The notes under the pieces are model-generated. The model saw only the letters and a list, made by a program, of their open reading frames with translations, was not told where the DNA came from and did no database searches. This document shows positions 44,201-52,659 of a DNA stretch of 64,000 nt, piece by piece. The DNA is taken from positions 1 through 64,000 of the forward strand of contig CABJCJ010000006.1 in the NCBI GenBank assembly GCA_902364065.1, in the 5' to 3' direction. Each line of letters begins with the position of its first letter. The stretch's first letter is position 1. A program made the position numbers and the translations under genes. The stretch is from Veillonellaceae bacterium SB90. GTDB taxonomy: Bacteria > Bacillota > Negativicutes > Selenomonadales > Selenomonadaceae.

Positions 44201-45565
44201 AAGACCATCAACCAAAAGGATTACGAAGCCAGTGCGCATGGCATCGTGCCGCTGCGGGCTCTGACGTCGACGGGCGATGACCCGAGCGATGATTACGAGC
44301 AGATCAAGCTCGACGTGCGGCTCGATCAGGCGGACCTTTCGCTGCTGCCGTTTGTCTCAGATCAGGTGGATTGGGCGCTCGGCGCCACCAAGGGCGGCCT
44401 TGAGATCACAGGCACGGTGGCACACCCGCTCATCAACGGCAGCGTGGCGGTGCCGTCCGGCGCCATGAAGCTTAAGCCGCTTGAAAAGCCCATAACGGAT
44501 ATGGCGATGGAGCTTGATTTTAACGGGAATAGCATGACAGTGCGAAACTTTTCTGGTAAAATGGGCGAAGGTACCTATGATGTCCAGGGTACGCTGGAAA
44601 TGGCAGGGCTCAAACCCTCCAAGTACAATTTCACGCTGGATGCCAAGGACCTGGACATCGAATGTGAATTCTTCCGCGGACCGCTCAACGCTTCGCTGAC
44701 GGTGAGCAATGACAAGTTCTTTGGCAGGGAGATGCCGAAAATCGCCGGCGCCGTCAATCTCGGCAACTGCACGATTTCCGTGCCGTCACTGCCGGAAGGA
44801 GACAGCTCTCTGCCGGAAGTGATGCTGGACCTTGACATCAATGTCGGGGATAAGGTACATGCCTACAGCTCGTATCTTTACGATATGTATCTGACGGGCA
44901 AAGTTCATTTCGGCGGCTCGACCGCTCACCCGAAATCGTCGGGCACGATTTCCGTCAAGCGCGGCGGTACCGTCAGCTATCTCAAGACGGCTTTCAATGT
45001 AAGAGAGGGCGCGGCCTACTTCAATCAGGTGGATTCGTTCCTGCCGAGTATTGTTTTCCTGGCCGATACTCGCCTGACGCAGGCCAAGGTATATTTGGCA
45101 CTCAGCGGTCCGCTCGACAATATGACGCTGAAGCTCACGTCGTCGCCGGAGATGAGCCAGACGGAAATCATCCGCATGCTCACGCTGCGCGACGCATACA
45201 AGAACGGTGATGCCAATCTCGATGCCGGCGATCTCCTGATTGTGGGCCTGCAGATGAGCTTCTTGTCCGAGGTTGAGGATGCCATGCGCAACATGCTTTG
45301 GCTTGACCGCTTCACGATTGCGCGCGGCAGTGGCTCGGATTTTGATCATCACGATGAGGAATCGAACAAGGATCTCGATGTCTACCATGTCGAGATGGGC
45401 AAGTACATTTCCGATAAGGTGATGCTCAAATACGTCCAGCAGATTGGCGGCAACGACATGCACCGCTTTGGTGTCCAATACGATATGAACGACCGACTCG
45501 GGCTCACGCTCGACCGGGAGTCCGATGATTACATCGTGGGCGTGGAGGCACGCATCCGTTTCTGA
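41234..45565 (+). CDS. tamB: TamB-family translocation/assembly or lipid-bridge protein
   Basis: A 1443-residue AsmA/TamB-like protein: one N-terminal membrane helix (about 7-27), a very long beta-rich taco-like middle and the conserved C-terminal DUF490 domain (about 1080-1443, ending in VGVEARIRF). TamB-like proteins span the periplasm and help outer-membrane assembly and phospholipid transport. Its position directly after mlaEFD and tolC matches the Negativicutes cluster in which Mla and TamB have been linked. It lacks a TamA neighbour, the Bam-type gene being the bamA downstream. AAGGAG precedes the ATG. Confidence 0.93.
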   Translation: MKRKTIGIGIGALLGVLMLVLGGIYYYVQTDAFMQKVEQTASSAASDSLGVPVEIGSVTVVSNHEIEIQDLAIYDKQAECIARADKARVDFRLFSAFQDPSHAVKEVTLSGVQGNLRQREDGTWNVEDIQTKSSTSGSFYGLVRLEDSEVTASMQGKTATVSQLSGTLDFSAYPVLQFQVNGESFGAPVKASGSYRKENQILQAETEGLDIAQVLPLLPDGLLPSELSIEGGTIVKAKISGQKMGSQLSFTGQAEYKDVAVRVKDTEVEDIHGFTSFNDTEVLVLADARANGQSARVHGSVRLDTDSPYLDLTVSSDGFDPAQVLRNIPYEGAAAFTAHVTGTAKNPVVDGDFKVAQGKVQDIPFQNAAAHIRYEDSRIYVRNLFAAAFGGTIQGEMELSADDLSYTAHLQASNADVQQAAAYVPQLSDLQGRVSFDIGAAGVGTDGSSLQVYGSASLQAGAYKALPIENLNASFYVQGQDVTIDYASLNLPNRTTLGIEGTVMGGERLDLAFYGGHVDLSLASKLEPQLDLSGLGDFEGTVHGNMTDPQVDLKFTATHGTLFKQPYDDLRFEAAGSLDGVAIKDFSLVKDGKQTWYVDGTVGLAGERRIDLRVDTVGARMEDIAALAFPDQPITGNVDNTIHFTGTLDHPNAVGYIHFYRGSYNGVLLSGMDGDYFMKDGYTRLQDFHIFSPMVDMDLNGTVDREMNLELDASVHEIDMERFAHKFPYPVSGKGTFSGKIRGNLSAPEFYGMLDAPSITLNGQELKSVHGMMRYRDSVLSVDQFGFQQNEGQYALVMSVDMASHDASGHVKVENGDINAISAVLNLKNDIVTGRLTSDIDVGGTYDNPSLTVVGTMPEGQVAGYDIHDVALNLHLLDSVIYIDELSGSQGTEGSFSADGSVTIGGPIAATFTARNLALGMFTKSAGLQRDVHGTADIDASFGGTTGNPSADVTIVGRNGGFEGSVFDSLSGVFHLKNGLVNVENASVKKTINQKDYEASAHGIVPLRALTSTGDDPSDDYEQIKLDVRLDQADLSLLPFVSDQVDWALGATKGGLEITGTVAHPLINGSVAVPSGAMKLKPLEKPITDMAMELDFNGNSMTVRNFSGKMGEGTYDVQGTLEMAGLKPSKYNFTLDAKDLDIECEFFRGPLNASLTVSNDKFFGREMPKIAGAVNLGNCTISVPSLPEGDSSLPEVMLDLDINVGDKVHAYSSYLYDMYLTGKVHFGGSTAHPKSSGTISVKRGGTVSYLKTAFNVREGAAYFNQVDSFLPSIVFLADTRLTQAKVYLALSGPLDNMTLKLTSSPEMSQTEIIRMLTLRDAYKNGDANLDAGDLLIVGLQMSFLSEVEDAMRNMLWLDRFTIARGSGSDFDHHDEESNKDLDVYHVEMGKYISDKVMLKYVQQIGGNDMHRFGVQYDMNDRLGLTLDRESDDYIVGVEARIRF

Positions 45566-45598
45566 TGATGAAATGATAATGGCAGAGGAGGTGAGACG

Positions 45599-46231
45599 AT
45601 GCGTCTGGATCAGTACATGAAAGAGTTGAACCGGGTTCAGCTGCTGGAACCGGAAGAAGAACGGGCGCTTTGGCAGGCCTTCAAGGAAGAAAACGATACA
45701 GCGGCAAGGCAGCGTCTCATTGAATCTTATCAGCCGCTGGTCTTCAAGCAGGCCATGCCATTCTCGCACCTCACCTGCATCATGGATGTCATCCAGGAGG
45801 GGACGGTGGGGCTCATCGAAGCTGTGGAGCGCTATGACCATACGCGCGGTGTGGCGTTCAGCCTGTTCGCCGTACACCGGATACGCGGGCGGATGCTGGA
45901 TTTCCTGCGGCGGGAAGGTCGCGTGGACATCGCCTGCATGGAGGAGACCCTGGAGGATGCCAGCGGCAATCTCAAGGAGAATCTCGTCGATACGGCGGCG
46001 TCCGTTTCGGAGCAGGCGGAAAGCCACGAGCTTTCCGGCCGCCTGCATCAGGCCATGGAACGCCTGCCGGCCAAGGAACGGGCCGTTTTGGAGGGAATGT
46101 ATCTGCGCAGCGAAGACGCGGCACAGATGGCGGACAGCCTGCAGGTCAGCTCTTCTCATATCTACCGGCTGCAGAAAAGCGGCATTCGCCGCGTGCGCGG
46201 CATGCTGTCGCGTTTCATGCAATACTGGTAA
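45599..46231 (+). CDS. Sigma-70 family RNA polymerase sigma factor (alternative)
   Basis: A 210-residue sigma factor with region 2 (LIESYQPLVFKQA...DVIQEGTVGLIEAVERYD, then FSLFAVHRIRGRMLDFLRRE) and a C-terminal region 4 with HTH (LEGMYLRSEDAAQMADSLQVSSSHIYRLQKSGIRRVR). Region 1.1 and region 3 are missing or short, so it is a group 3 (FliA/SigB-like) factor. It opens with GAGGAGGTGAGACG ahead of ATG 45599, 33 bp behind tamB. No anti-sigma factor is recognisable next to it, although the next small membrane protein could act so. Being inside the envelope cluster suggests a role in outer-membrane gene expression or stress. Confidence 0.88.
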   Translation: MRLDQYMKELNRVQLLEPEEERALWQAFKEENDTAARQRLIESYQPLVFKQAMPFSHLTCIMDVIQEGTVGLIEAVERYDHTRGVAFSLFAVHRIRGRMLDFLRREGRVDIACMEETLEDASGNLKENLVDTAASVSEQAESHELSGRLHQAMERLPAKERAVLEGMYLRSEDAAQMADSLQVSSSHIYRLQKSGIRRVRGMLSRFMQYW

Positions 46232-46389
46232 ATTAAAGCAAAATAGTAAGAAAGCATTGATTCTGCAAGAAAAACATGCGTAATAGCGCTGTATTCCCTG
46301 TCATTGCCGGATTCGGGCTGTCAGGATTTTGAACGTCCGGCAGATATTATATCTATCGCAGATATGATGAAAGGACAGGAGGGTGTGCC

Positions 46390-46968
46390 ATGAAAGACCA
46401 GAACCAAAGGCAGCGGCATCATATCCGTGCTGCCAGGGACTGGCTGGGCAAGGCGGAGCATTCGCTGGCAGAGGATAACGAGGTCCGGGGCGAGCTGAAA
46501 GTCATGCTGGCCAAGGCGGAGCTCGCGCAGGCCCGGCAGGGAGCTGGAGCCGGTCCCCTGCGACGATGGGGGCGGCGTCTTCTGCCGGCCGCAGCGGCGT
46601 TCCTGATCGCTGGCGGCGGCTGGCTGGGACTTCAGCTTGTTCAGCCAGGCAGGCCGCCTGCACTGGCTGTGGAGAATGCGCCCAGTACTCCTGAGACGCC
46701 TGCGGCAGCCTTGCCGCAAGCAGCGGAAGATTCGCCAATGGCGGCTGCGGATGATGCGGTTTCTTCGGAACCTGTGTCACAGCCCCCCGTTTATGCGTCT
46801 TCTGAGGCAGCTGCGCATCAGCCGGCTGCGCCTGTGCCAGGCCCTGCGGCACTGCCTGCCGCGCAGGAGCAGCAGGCTCCGGGCAAGGCCCCAAGCAAGG
46901 CCCCAGCCGTTCCCAATGATAATATGCAGAAGTTGATGCAGACAGCAGGCAAGGCCCTGCGCCAATGA
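46390..46968 (+). CDS. Single-pass membrane protein of unknown function with Pro/Ala-rich tail
   Basis: A 192-residue protein: a charged cytoplasmic N-terminus (1-58), one hydrophobic helix (LLPAAAAFLIAGGGWLGLQL, about 62-81) and a Pro/Ala/Glu-rich extracytoplasmic tail. I do not recognise the family. The layout (short cytoplasmic domain, one helix, low-complexity tail) resembles anti-sigma or anchor proteins, and it follows a sigma factor by 158 bp, so anti-sigma function is a guess worth noting, no more. AGGAGGG precedes the ATG. It is followed 39 bp later by bamA. Confidence 0.75.
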   Translation: MKDQNQRQRHHIRAARDWLGKAEHSLAEDNEVRGELKVMLAKAELAQARQGAGAGPLRRWGRRLLPAAAAFLIAGGGWLGLQLVQPGRPPALAVENAPSTPETPAAALPQAAEDSPMAAADDAVSSEPVSQPPVYASSEAAAHQPAAPVPGPAALPAAQEQQAPGKAPSKAPAVPNDNMQKLMQTAGKALRQ

Positions 46969-47007
46969 GCCTGCACCGATGAAAGAAAGATTTAGGAGGT
47001 TTGACCT

Positions 47008-49020
47008 TTGAAGAAACAGAACTATAGATCTCTTGCCTATGCCGTCGCTCTGGCCATGAGTTTCTCCGCAGTTCCCGGTACTTCGTGGGCTGCAGAGAGC
47101 GGAGCGGATAGTTCTGCCGCAGCTGTGCAGGCTGCATCGGCAGAAAGCACTGCGGCTGCTGCTGCGCCTGCAGCTTCTTCTGCGGAGCCGGCTGCTGCTG
47201 AGACGGCGGCTGCGCCTGCCGGCTCCTCTGCGCCGGCCGCCACGGCTGCTGCGGCATCTGACGGGGCAGCATCGGCGGAAGCGGCGAAAGCGGCAGGGAA
47301 TGATGCAGGCAGCGTCGACGACCGCATCGTGGACTGGGGGAAATCCCGTCCGCAGGAAGATGCCGTCAGCAAGCTCATGAAGCAGTACGAAGGTCAGACC
47401 GTTGTCGATGTGGTCTTTGACGGCACGTCGTCTCTGACGGAGGGCACGGCCAAGGCCGCGATTTCCATGAAGGCCGGGGATATGTTCACGAGCAAGGGGC
47501 TCGATGCAGACCGGGAGAAGATTTACAATACCGGATATTTCTACGATCTTTACCCGACGTTTGAGCAGGTGCCGGAAGGCGTGGTCATCACCTACCATGT
47601 ACTCGAGAACCCGGTGCTCAAGGGCATCAAGATTGAAGGCAATACGGTTGAGAGCAATGAGACGCTCTACCCGCTGATCACGGTGAAGCAGGGGGCCATC
47701 CTCAACAGCCGTGAGCTCAATGCGAATGTCATGGCTCTGCAGGAGCAGTACCGCCGCGACGGCTATATCCTCGCCAAAATCACGGATATGAACATCAACA
47801 AGGAGGGCATCCTGACACTGAAGATCAACGAAGGTGTCCTCGAGGGTTATAAAGTCAAGGGCAATACGAAGACGAAGGAGCGCGTCATCCTGCGCGAGAT
47901 GCGTCAGAAGCCGGGTGAACCGTTCAACTCCAAGCTGGCCCGCCGCAGCATGCAGCGCGTCTACAACCTCGGTTTCTTCGAGGATGTCAACATCAAGATG
48001 AATCCGGGTGTCGAGCCCAATGCCGTCGTCATGGAGCTCGATGTCACGGAGAAGCGCACGGGCTCCTTCGGTATCGGCGCCGGCTATTCCAGTGAGGATG
48101 GCGTGCTCGGCATGGTCTCCATTGGTGATACGAACTTCCGCGGCACGGGCGACGCTGTCAGCCTGACGTATGAGAAGAGCGGCGATGACACGGATGCCCA
48201 GGGCTACACGTTCTCCTACCGCCGCCCGTGGCTCGACAAAAAAGAGACGGTCGGCACGCTGCGTCTCTACAACCGCACGTATGAATATGATGATTACAAC
48301 ACGGACGGCGATCTCACCGAGTCGTACATGCGCAAGTATTCCGGCGGTGAGCTGACGTTCGGCCGCCCAATCAGCGAGTATTCGACGAATTACCTGACGC
48401 TGCGCAACCGCACGGATTCCTACAAGCGTCATTCTGACGACGGTATTGACCGCAGCAGGCCGGAATATGCAGACTGGCGTGCCAATAACTTCGGCCTGAC
48501 GCGCAGCGTCACGTTCCAGAATGTCACGGATACGCGCGACAACGTTTACAATCCGATGAGCGGCAGCCGCATGAGCCTTTCCGGCGAGTTTGCCGGCCTG
48601 GGCGGCGACTTCACGTTCCAGAAGTATACGGTTGAAGGACAGCATTACATCCGCGCCGGTCATGCGCAGGTATTCGCCCTGCGCGCCAGCTACGGCTACG
48701 GCAACGGCGAGATTTCCGAGTTCAACCAGTACCGCGTCGGTGGCCAGAGCTCGCTGCGCGGTTACCGCGAAGATCAGTTCCGCGGTGACCACATGTTCCT
48801 CGGAACGGTGGAATACCGCTTCCCACTCATGAAGAAAGTACAGGGCGCACTGTTTACGGATTGGGGCAATGCCTGGGACAGCGGCCTGACGCCGGATGAT
48901 CTGCACGGCAGCATCGGCGTGGGCCTCTCGCTGACGACACCGATTGGACCGCTGCGCTTTGATTACGGCTGGGGCGAGGATGGCGGCCGCGTGCACTTCA
49001 CGGTTGGCAGCTCGTTCTGA
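47008..49020 (+). CDS. bamA: BamA/Omp85 outer-membrane protein assembly factor
   Basis: A 670-residue Omp85 protein. A signal peptide (to about Ala30) leads into an Ala/Ser/Glu low-complexity stretch (30-95), then three POTRA domains (about 128-195, 196-272, 273-345) in place of the five of E. coli BamA, then a 16-strand barrel with the lid-loop motif SLRGYRED and a terminal Phe. It inserts beta-barrel proteins into the outer membrane. The start is TTG 47008, eight bases after AGGAGG. The low-complexity insert and reduced POTRA count are notable. The next gene overlaps or abuts its stop. Confidence 0.93.
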   Translation: MKKQNYRSLAYAVALAMSFSAVPGTSWAAESGADSSAAAVQAASAESTAAAAAPAASSAEPAAAETAAAPAGSSAPAATAAAASDGAASAEAAKAAGNDAGSVDDRIVDWGKSRPQEDAVSKLMKQYEGQTVVDVVFDGTSSLTEGTAKAAISMKAGDMFTSKGLDADREKIYNTGYFYDLYPTFEQVPEGVVITYHVLENPVLKGIKIEGNTVESNETLYPLITVKQGAILNSRELNANVMALQEQYRRDGYILAKITDMNINKEGILTLKINEGVLEGYKVKGNTKTKERVILREMRQKPGEPFNSKLARRSMQRVYNLGFFEDVNIKMNPGVEPNAVVMELDVTEKRTGSFGIGAGYSSEDGVLGMVSIGDTNFRGTGDAVSLTYEKSGDDTDAQGYTFSYRRPWLDKKETVGTLRLYNRTYEYDDYNTDGDLTESYMRKYSGGELTFGRPISEYSTNYLTLRNRTDSYKRHSDDGIDRSRPEYADWRANNFGLTRSVTFQNVTDTRDNVYNPMSGSRMSLSGEFAGLGGDFTFQKYTVEGQHYIRAGHAQVFALRASYGYGNGEISEFNQYRVGGQSSLRGYREDQFRGDHMFLGTVEYRFPLMKKVQGALFTDWGNAWDSGLTPDDLHGSIGVGLSLTTPIGPLRFDYGWGEDGGRVHFTVGSSF

Positions 49021-49079
49021 TGCTGACTGCCGGGTACCATCTGCCTGCGCCAGGGCTTGAAGGAAAGAGGGGATCAACC

Positions 49080-50372
49080 ATGCCGGTGCGTTGGCTTTGC
49101 TTGCTGCTGGCATGCCTGTGCTTCCTGCCGGTCCGGGCGCAGGCTTCTGCACGCGTCGATGCGGTGACGACGGTCGTTGAGGCCGATTCCGGCGTGCCGC
49201 CGCTCGTGCAGCAGCGCATGGAGACAAGCGTCCGCGTCATCGCGGAGCAGCTGCTCCTGGGACGTCCCGTGGCAGACGTGGCGGCAGACAGCGGGACCCA
49301 GGCGGAAGTGATCCGCCAGGTGTTCGACAAGGTCCTCGTCGGCTACACCGTGCGGGGCGTCGACATCGAGCCCGGCGAGAACGTGCGGGTGACGGCGCAT
49401 CTTTTGCCCTGGTCGGATGTCATCCGCACCATCGAGGTGGATACGGCAGTCGAAGGCATGCCGCCAGCCGTAGAAGAGCTCGTGCGGCAGGATCTTGCCG
49501 ATGTGGATGGCGTGTTTTCCGATGCGCTTTACGGGCTGCCCGTGGCGGCGACGGACTGGACAAACGGTGTGCTCAAGCATCATCTCAATGATTTCCTGGC
49601 CGAGCATCTGCCGGAATTCCGCGGTGACTTCGAGGTTGATACCACGGGGGATACGGCGCATGTGCATCTGACCGTTTATCCGCGGTTGCCCGTCGTGCGA
49701 ACGATAGACCTGTCGATGCGTTCGGATACCATCCCGAACCTCACGCTGCTCAATCACCGCCAGCTCATGCAGGAGCATGTCGACCAGCTGGTCGGCGTGC
49801 CTGTTGCCTTTGTGGCGCGCCATCGGGAGGCTTTCTCGGATTCCCTGGCCAAAGGACTTGACAGCCAGCCGGATTTCAAGGCCCTGCACATGAAGAGCCG
49901 CGTGAGCATTGAGCCGGCGGAGCGCATGCAGGTGATGAGCCGTTCCGATACGGACCGTTACCGCCTGCGGCTGACGGGCTGGCTGGATATCGACCGCAAG
50001 GATGACGATCATCACGATCAGCAGGACAATCTGCGCTTCCGCCTGCATGCGGGGCGCGTGATCGGTCCGCGCGACGAAGTATTTCTGCAGTTTGATTTCA
50101 TGCCGCAGAATGTCAACTGGGGCTGGGAAGCCGGCTACGGCTATCGCATCGGCGTGGGAACGGAAGCGCAGCTGCGCTACGATATGCGCCGCAAGCGCCC
50201 CGTGCTTGGTGCCTTCCAGCAGCTCGCGCCGCGCTGGGGTCTGCGCTATGAATACCGGTTTGCCGATAAGCTCGGTGAGGCCGGCCTCTCATTCAAGGTA
50301 CATGATTTCCTCAATCTCGAGTATGTGCGCGATGCCGATCAGGGCTGGTTCCGTCTCATAGGAAATTTCTGA
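49080..50372 (+). CDS. Uncharacterised exported protein with a probable C-terminal outer-membrane barrel
   Basis: A 430-residue protein with a signal peptide (RWLCLLLACLCFLPVRAQA), a long periplasmic part (30-300) and a C-terminal 120 residues that alternate aromatic and polar residues and end LIGNF, as small outer-membrane barrels do. I cannot name the family. ATG 49080 is preferred because GAGGGG lies ten bases upstream and the signal peptide begins there; ATG 49020 in the same frame overlaps the bamA stop. Its fixed place between bamA and the OmpH genes argues for a role in outer-membrane assembly or lipid traffic. Confidence 0.75.
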   Translation: MPVRWLCLLLACLCFLPVRAQASARVDAVTTVVEADSGVPPLVQQRMETSVRVIAEQLLLGRPVADVAADSGTQAEVIRQVFDKVLVGYTVRGVDIEPGENVRVTAHLLPWSDVIRTIEVDTAVEGMPPAVEELVRQDLADVDGVFSDALYGLPVAATDWTNGVLKHHLNDFLAEHLPEFRGDFEVDTTGDTAHVHLTVYPRLPVVRTIDLSMRSDTIPNLTLLNHRQLMQEHVDQLVGVPVAFVARHREAFSDSLAKGLDSQPDFKALHMKSRVSIEPAERMQVMSRSDTDRYRLRLTGWLDIDRKDDDHHDQQDNLRFRLHAGRVIGPRDEVFLQFDFMPQNVNWGWEAGYGYRIGVGTEAQLRYDMRRKRPVLGAFQQLAPRWGLRYEYRFADKLGEAGLSFKVHDFLNLEYVRDADQGWFRLIGNF

Positions 50373-50457
50373 CGGGTCAAACCGCATGCTTGTAGACCTA
50401 TGCGAAGTTTGTTATAATAAACGTGTTTCTGTGGAATCACAAAAAGGAGAAGAGAAA

Positions 50458-50922
50458 ATGGTTAAGTTACAGAAGAAACAGGTCAAGATCATCAGTGTAC
50501 TCATTGCACTCGTCTTTATCGGTTCGGTCGTGGCCCTGGCCCTGACGCAGTCCGGCTCTGGCATCGCCAGCGCGGCAAGCTCCAACGTCGGTGTCGTGGA
50601 TTACCGTCAGATTGCCCAGCAGCATCCGCAGCTCCAGAGCGCCAATGCAGAGATGCAGAAAGCCGTTCAGGATGCTCAGAAGGAGTTTGAGGAGAAATCC
50701 GCAAACATGAGCGATCAGGAAAAGAACGACTACTATCAGCAGACGCAGCAGCGCCTCCAGCAGAAGAACCAGGAGCTCATGGAGCCGATCCAGAAGAGCA
50801 TTGAGGATTCTGTCAAGAGCGTAGCCGAAGCAAAGGGCCTCTCGGTTGTCCTGGAGAAGAGCACGGTCGTATATGGCGGCCAGGATATCACTCAGGATGT
50901 CATCAATAAGCTCAGCAAATAA
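50458..50922 (+). CDS. OmpH/Skp-like periplasmic chaperone (first copy)
   Basis: A 154-residue Skp/OmpH-type protein: one N-terminal hydrophobic segment (about 12-32; uncleaved anchor or signal), the family start NVGVVDYRQIAQQHPQ, a central coiled coil rich in Gln, Glu and Lys (about 65-120), and the C-terminal AKGLSVVLEKSTVVYGGQDIT..VINKL. Skp trimers hold unfolded outer-membrane proteins in the periplasm for BamA. AAAAGGAGAAGAG precedes ATG 50458; the frame opens earlier at 50386 without a site. Confidence 0.9.
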   Translation: MVKLQKKQVKIISVLIALVFIGSVVALALTQSGSGIASAASSNVGVVDYRQIAQQHPQLQSANAEMQKAVQDAQKEFEEKSANMSDQEKNDYYQQTQQRLQQKNQELMEPIQKSIEDSVKSVAEAKGLSVVLEKSTVVYGGQDITQDVINKLSK

Positions 50923-51028
50923 TCCCTGCGGGTCATATCAGTCGTTGAGTACCGAGCCATTTATTGCGCTCGGTACTACTTGTAAGGACGAGTTGTCACC
51001 GGTATCACAGTGAAGGAGGACACGGCCC

Positions 51029-52153
51029 GTGGAAGAGCAGGACAAGCCGGAGAACGCCGGGGGAAAACAGCCTGGCCTTTGGCAGAAAAAGCGCAGGGAA
51101 ATCATCCTGGGAGTGGCAGTCGCCCTTGCTCTCGTGTTCCTCGGCGCCTGGGGCCTGCGGGCCCTGATGCCGGGCAAACCGGCTGCCACACAGACGGCTG
51201 CCGCGACCGTCGGCCTTGTCGACATGCAGAAGGCCATGGAAGCGCATCCGGATTATGAGAAGCTCAAGGATTTGCGCGCTCAGTACCAGCGCCTGTCCCT
51301 TTCCCTCAAGGATACGGCTGCTTTGCCGCCGGTGACGGTGCAGCCGCCGCAGACCGACTCCAAGCCGTTTGATGATTCTGTCTGGCAGAAGAATGCACAG
51401 GCGGTCATCGGCGGCAGGACGGAGCTGGAGCGCGAGGCAAAAGCCGTCGAGAAGGCGTATCGGGAAGCACATCAGGAGGAATACGAAAGCCGCCGGAAGG
51501 CCATTGATGAGGATTACCGCCTTGCCATCTTCAACCTCAATCTGAAGATCGACAACCAGAAGGCCATGCATCATCCCTGGACGAAGCAGGAGGCGCTTGA
51601 CCAGGAAAAGGCGGAATGGGAACAGGAACGCGCGAACCTGCAGCAGGAGCGCGGCATGCGTCAGGCGGAGCTTGAGCGCCAGTGGAACAAGCAGGTCGCC
51701 GCGTATGTGCAGTCGGTGATGGGGCCGAAGCTTGCCGAATGGAAACAGAAGGCGAAGGACTCCATGGCTGAGCGGCAGTCCGGCGCCATGGCCAAGCAGT
51801 CTGAAGTGCAGGCGCGCAATACGGAGGCCATGCAGCAGCAGATGGACGTGTCGCTGAATCTTCAGCAGCGCGAGGCCATCAAGCAGCAGCTTTCGGAGCT
51901 CCAGCAGCAGATCGAGGCGCTCGACACGCATATCCGCAACGATATTGCCGGCAAGGCAGCCAAGATCGCCATCCTGCATCATTTCACGCTGATCCTGGCA
52001 ACGCCGGCGGAGAATCTTGAGTATGCGCTGCCCCTGGGCGGCACGCCAGATCCCGATATGCAGCGGTTCTATCCCGTCATCGGTACGGATACCGAGGATG
52101 TGACAGACGAGCTCGTCACAGAGATAGGCACCATTTCTTCTGAGGAATCATGA
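51029..52153 (+). CDS. OmpH/Skp-like protein, long coiled-coil version (second copy)
   Basis: A 374-residue relative. A cytoplasmic Lys/Arg-rich N-terminus, a membrane helix (about 27-47) and the family start TVGLVDMQKAMEAHPDYEKLKD, then a very long Gln/Glu/Arg coiled coil (about 120-315) and a globular C-terminus (IRNDIAGKAAKIAILHHFTLIL). At more than twice the length of Skp it is not a standard chaperone; a membrane-anchored periplasmic spacer is an alternative. GTG 51029 lies behind GGAGG. It sits between two shorter OmpH paralogues. Confidence 0.8.
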   Translation: MEEQDKPENAGGKQPGLWQKKRREIILGVAVALALVFLGAWGLRALMPGKPAATQTAAATVGLVDMQKAMEAHPDYEKLKDLRAQYQRLSLSLKDTAALPPVTVQPPQTDSKPFDDSVWQKNAQAVIGGRTELEREAKAVEKAYREAHQEEYESRRKAIDEDYRLAIFNLNLKIDNQKAMHHPWTKQEALDQEKAEWEQERANLQQERGMRQAELERQWNKQVAAYVQSVMGPKLAEWKQKAKDSMAERQSGAMAKQSEVQARNTEAMQQQMDVSLNLQQREAIKQQLSELQQQIEALDTHIRNDIAGKAAKIAILHHFTLILATPAENLEYALPLGGTPDPDMQRFYPVIGTDTEDVTDELVTEIGTISSEES

Positions 52154-52206
52154 CGATCCTTTGTATCAGATATTGACATTATATAGAGAAAGAAGCGAGT
52201 CATAAA

Positions 52207-52644
52207 ATGAAATTACGAAAGAAATCCCTGGGACTGCTGGCGGCAGCATTTGCTGCCACGCTCCTCATGAGCGGCTGCGGACAGGCTAAGATCGGTTATA
52301 TCGACGGTTCGCGTGTCATGCAGGAAGCACCGCAGGTCAAATCCCTGGTGGATGAGGGCAATCAGAAGATTAATGAAGCCCGTGAGGAAGCGGAGAAGTC
52401 CCTGCAGGATAATCCGGACATGAGTCAGGAAGACGCACAGAAGGCCCAGCAGGAAGCTCAGCGCAAGATGATGAGCCTGAATCAGTCGTACCAGATGCAG
52501 CTCCAGCAGAAGATCAACGGAGCTCTGCAGGATATTGCCAAGCAGAAGAAACTCGATGCCGTCATCGACAGTGAGAAGTCGCAGCCGACAGCCATCTATG
52601 GCTGCACGGACGTGACGGATGATGTCATTGCCAAGCTGCAGTAA
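52207..52644 (+). CDS. OmpH/Skp-like lipoprotein (third copy)
   Basis: A 145-residue lipoprotein: signal peptide with lipobox LMSGCG (Cys23), then AKIGYIDGSRVMQEAPQVKSLVDEG, a coiled coil and a C-terminal KKLDAVIDSEKSQPTAIYGCTDVTDDVIAKL that matches the end of the first copy. As a lipidated Skp-like protein it could be tethered to one of the membranes. It begins 53 bp behind the long copy, and lpxD follows 15 bp later, so chaperone and lipid A genes are co-transcribed, as skp-lpxD are in Proteobacteria. Confidence 0.86.
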   Translation: MKLRKKSLGLLAAAFAATLLMSGCGQAKIGYIDGSRVMQEAPQVKSLVDEGNQKINEAREEAEKSLQDNPDMSQEDAQKAQQEAQRKMMSLNQSYQMQLQQKINGALQDIAKQKKLDAVIDSEKSQPTAIYGCTDVTDDVIAKLQ

Positions 52645-52659
52645 GGATGGGGATCGGAT

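Noticed and set aside
46777-49227. Minus-strand reading frame of 816 aa opposite bamA
   Set aside because: It overlaps bamA and its neighbours completely and shows shadow-type composition.
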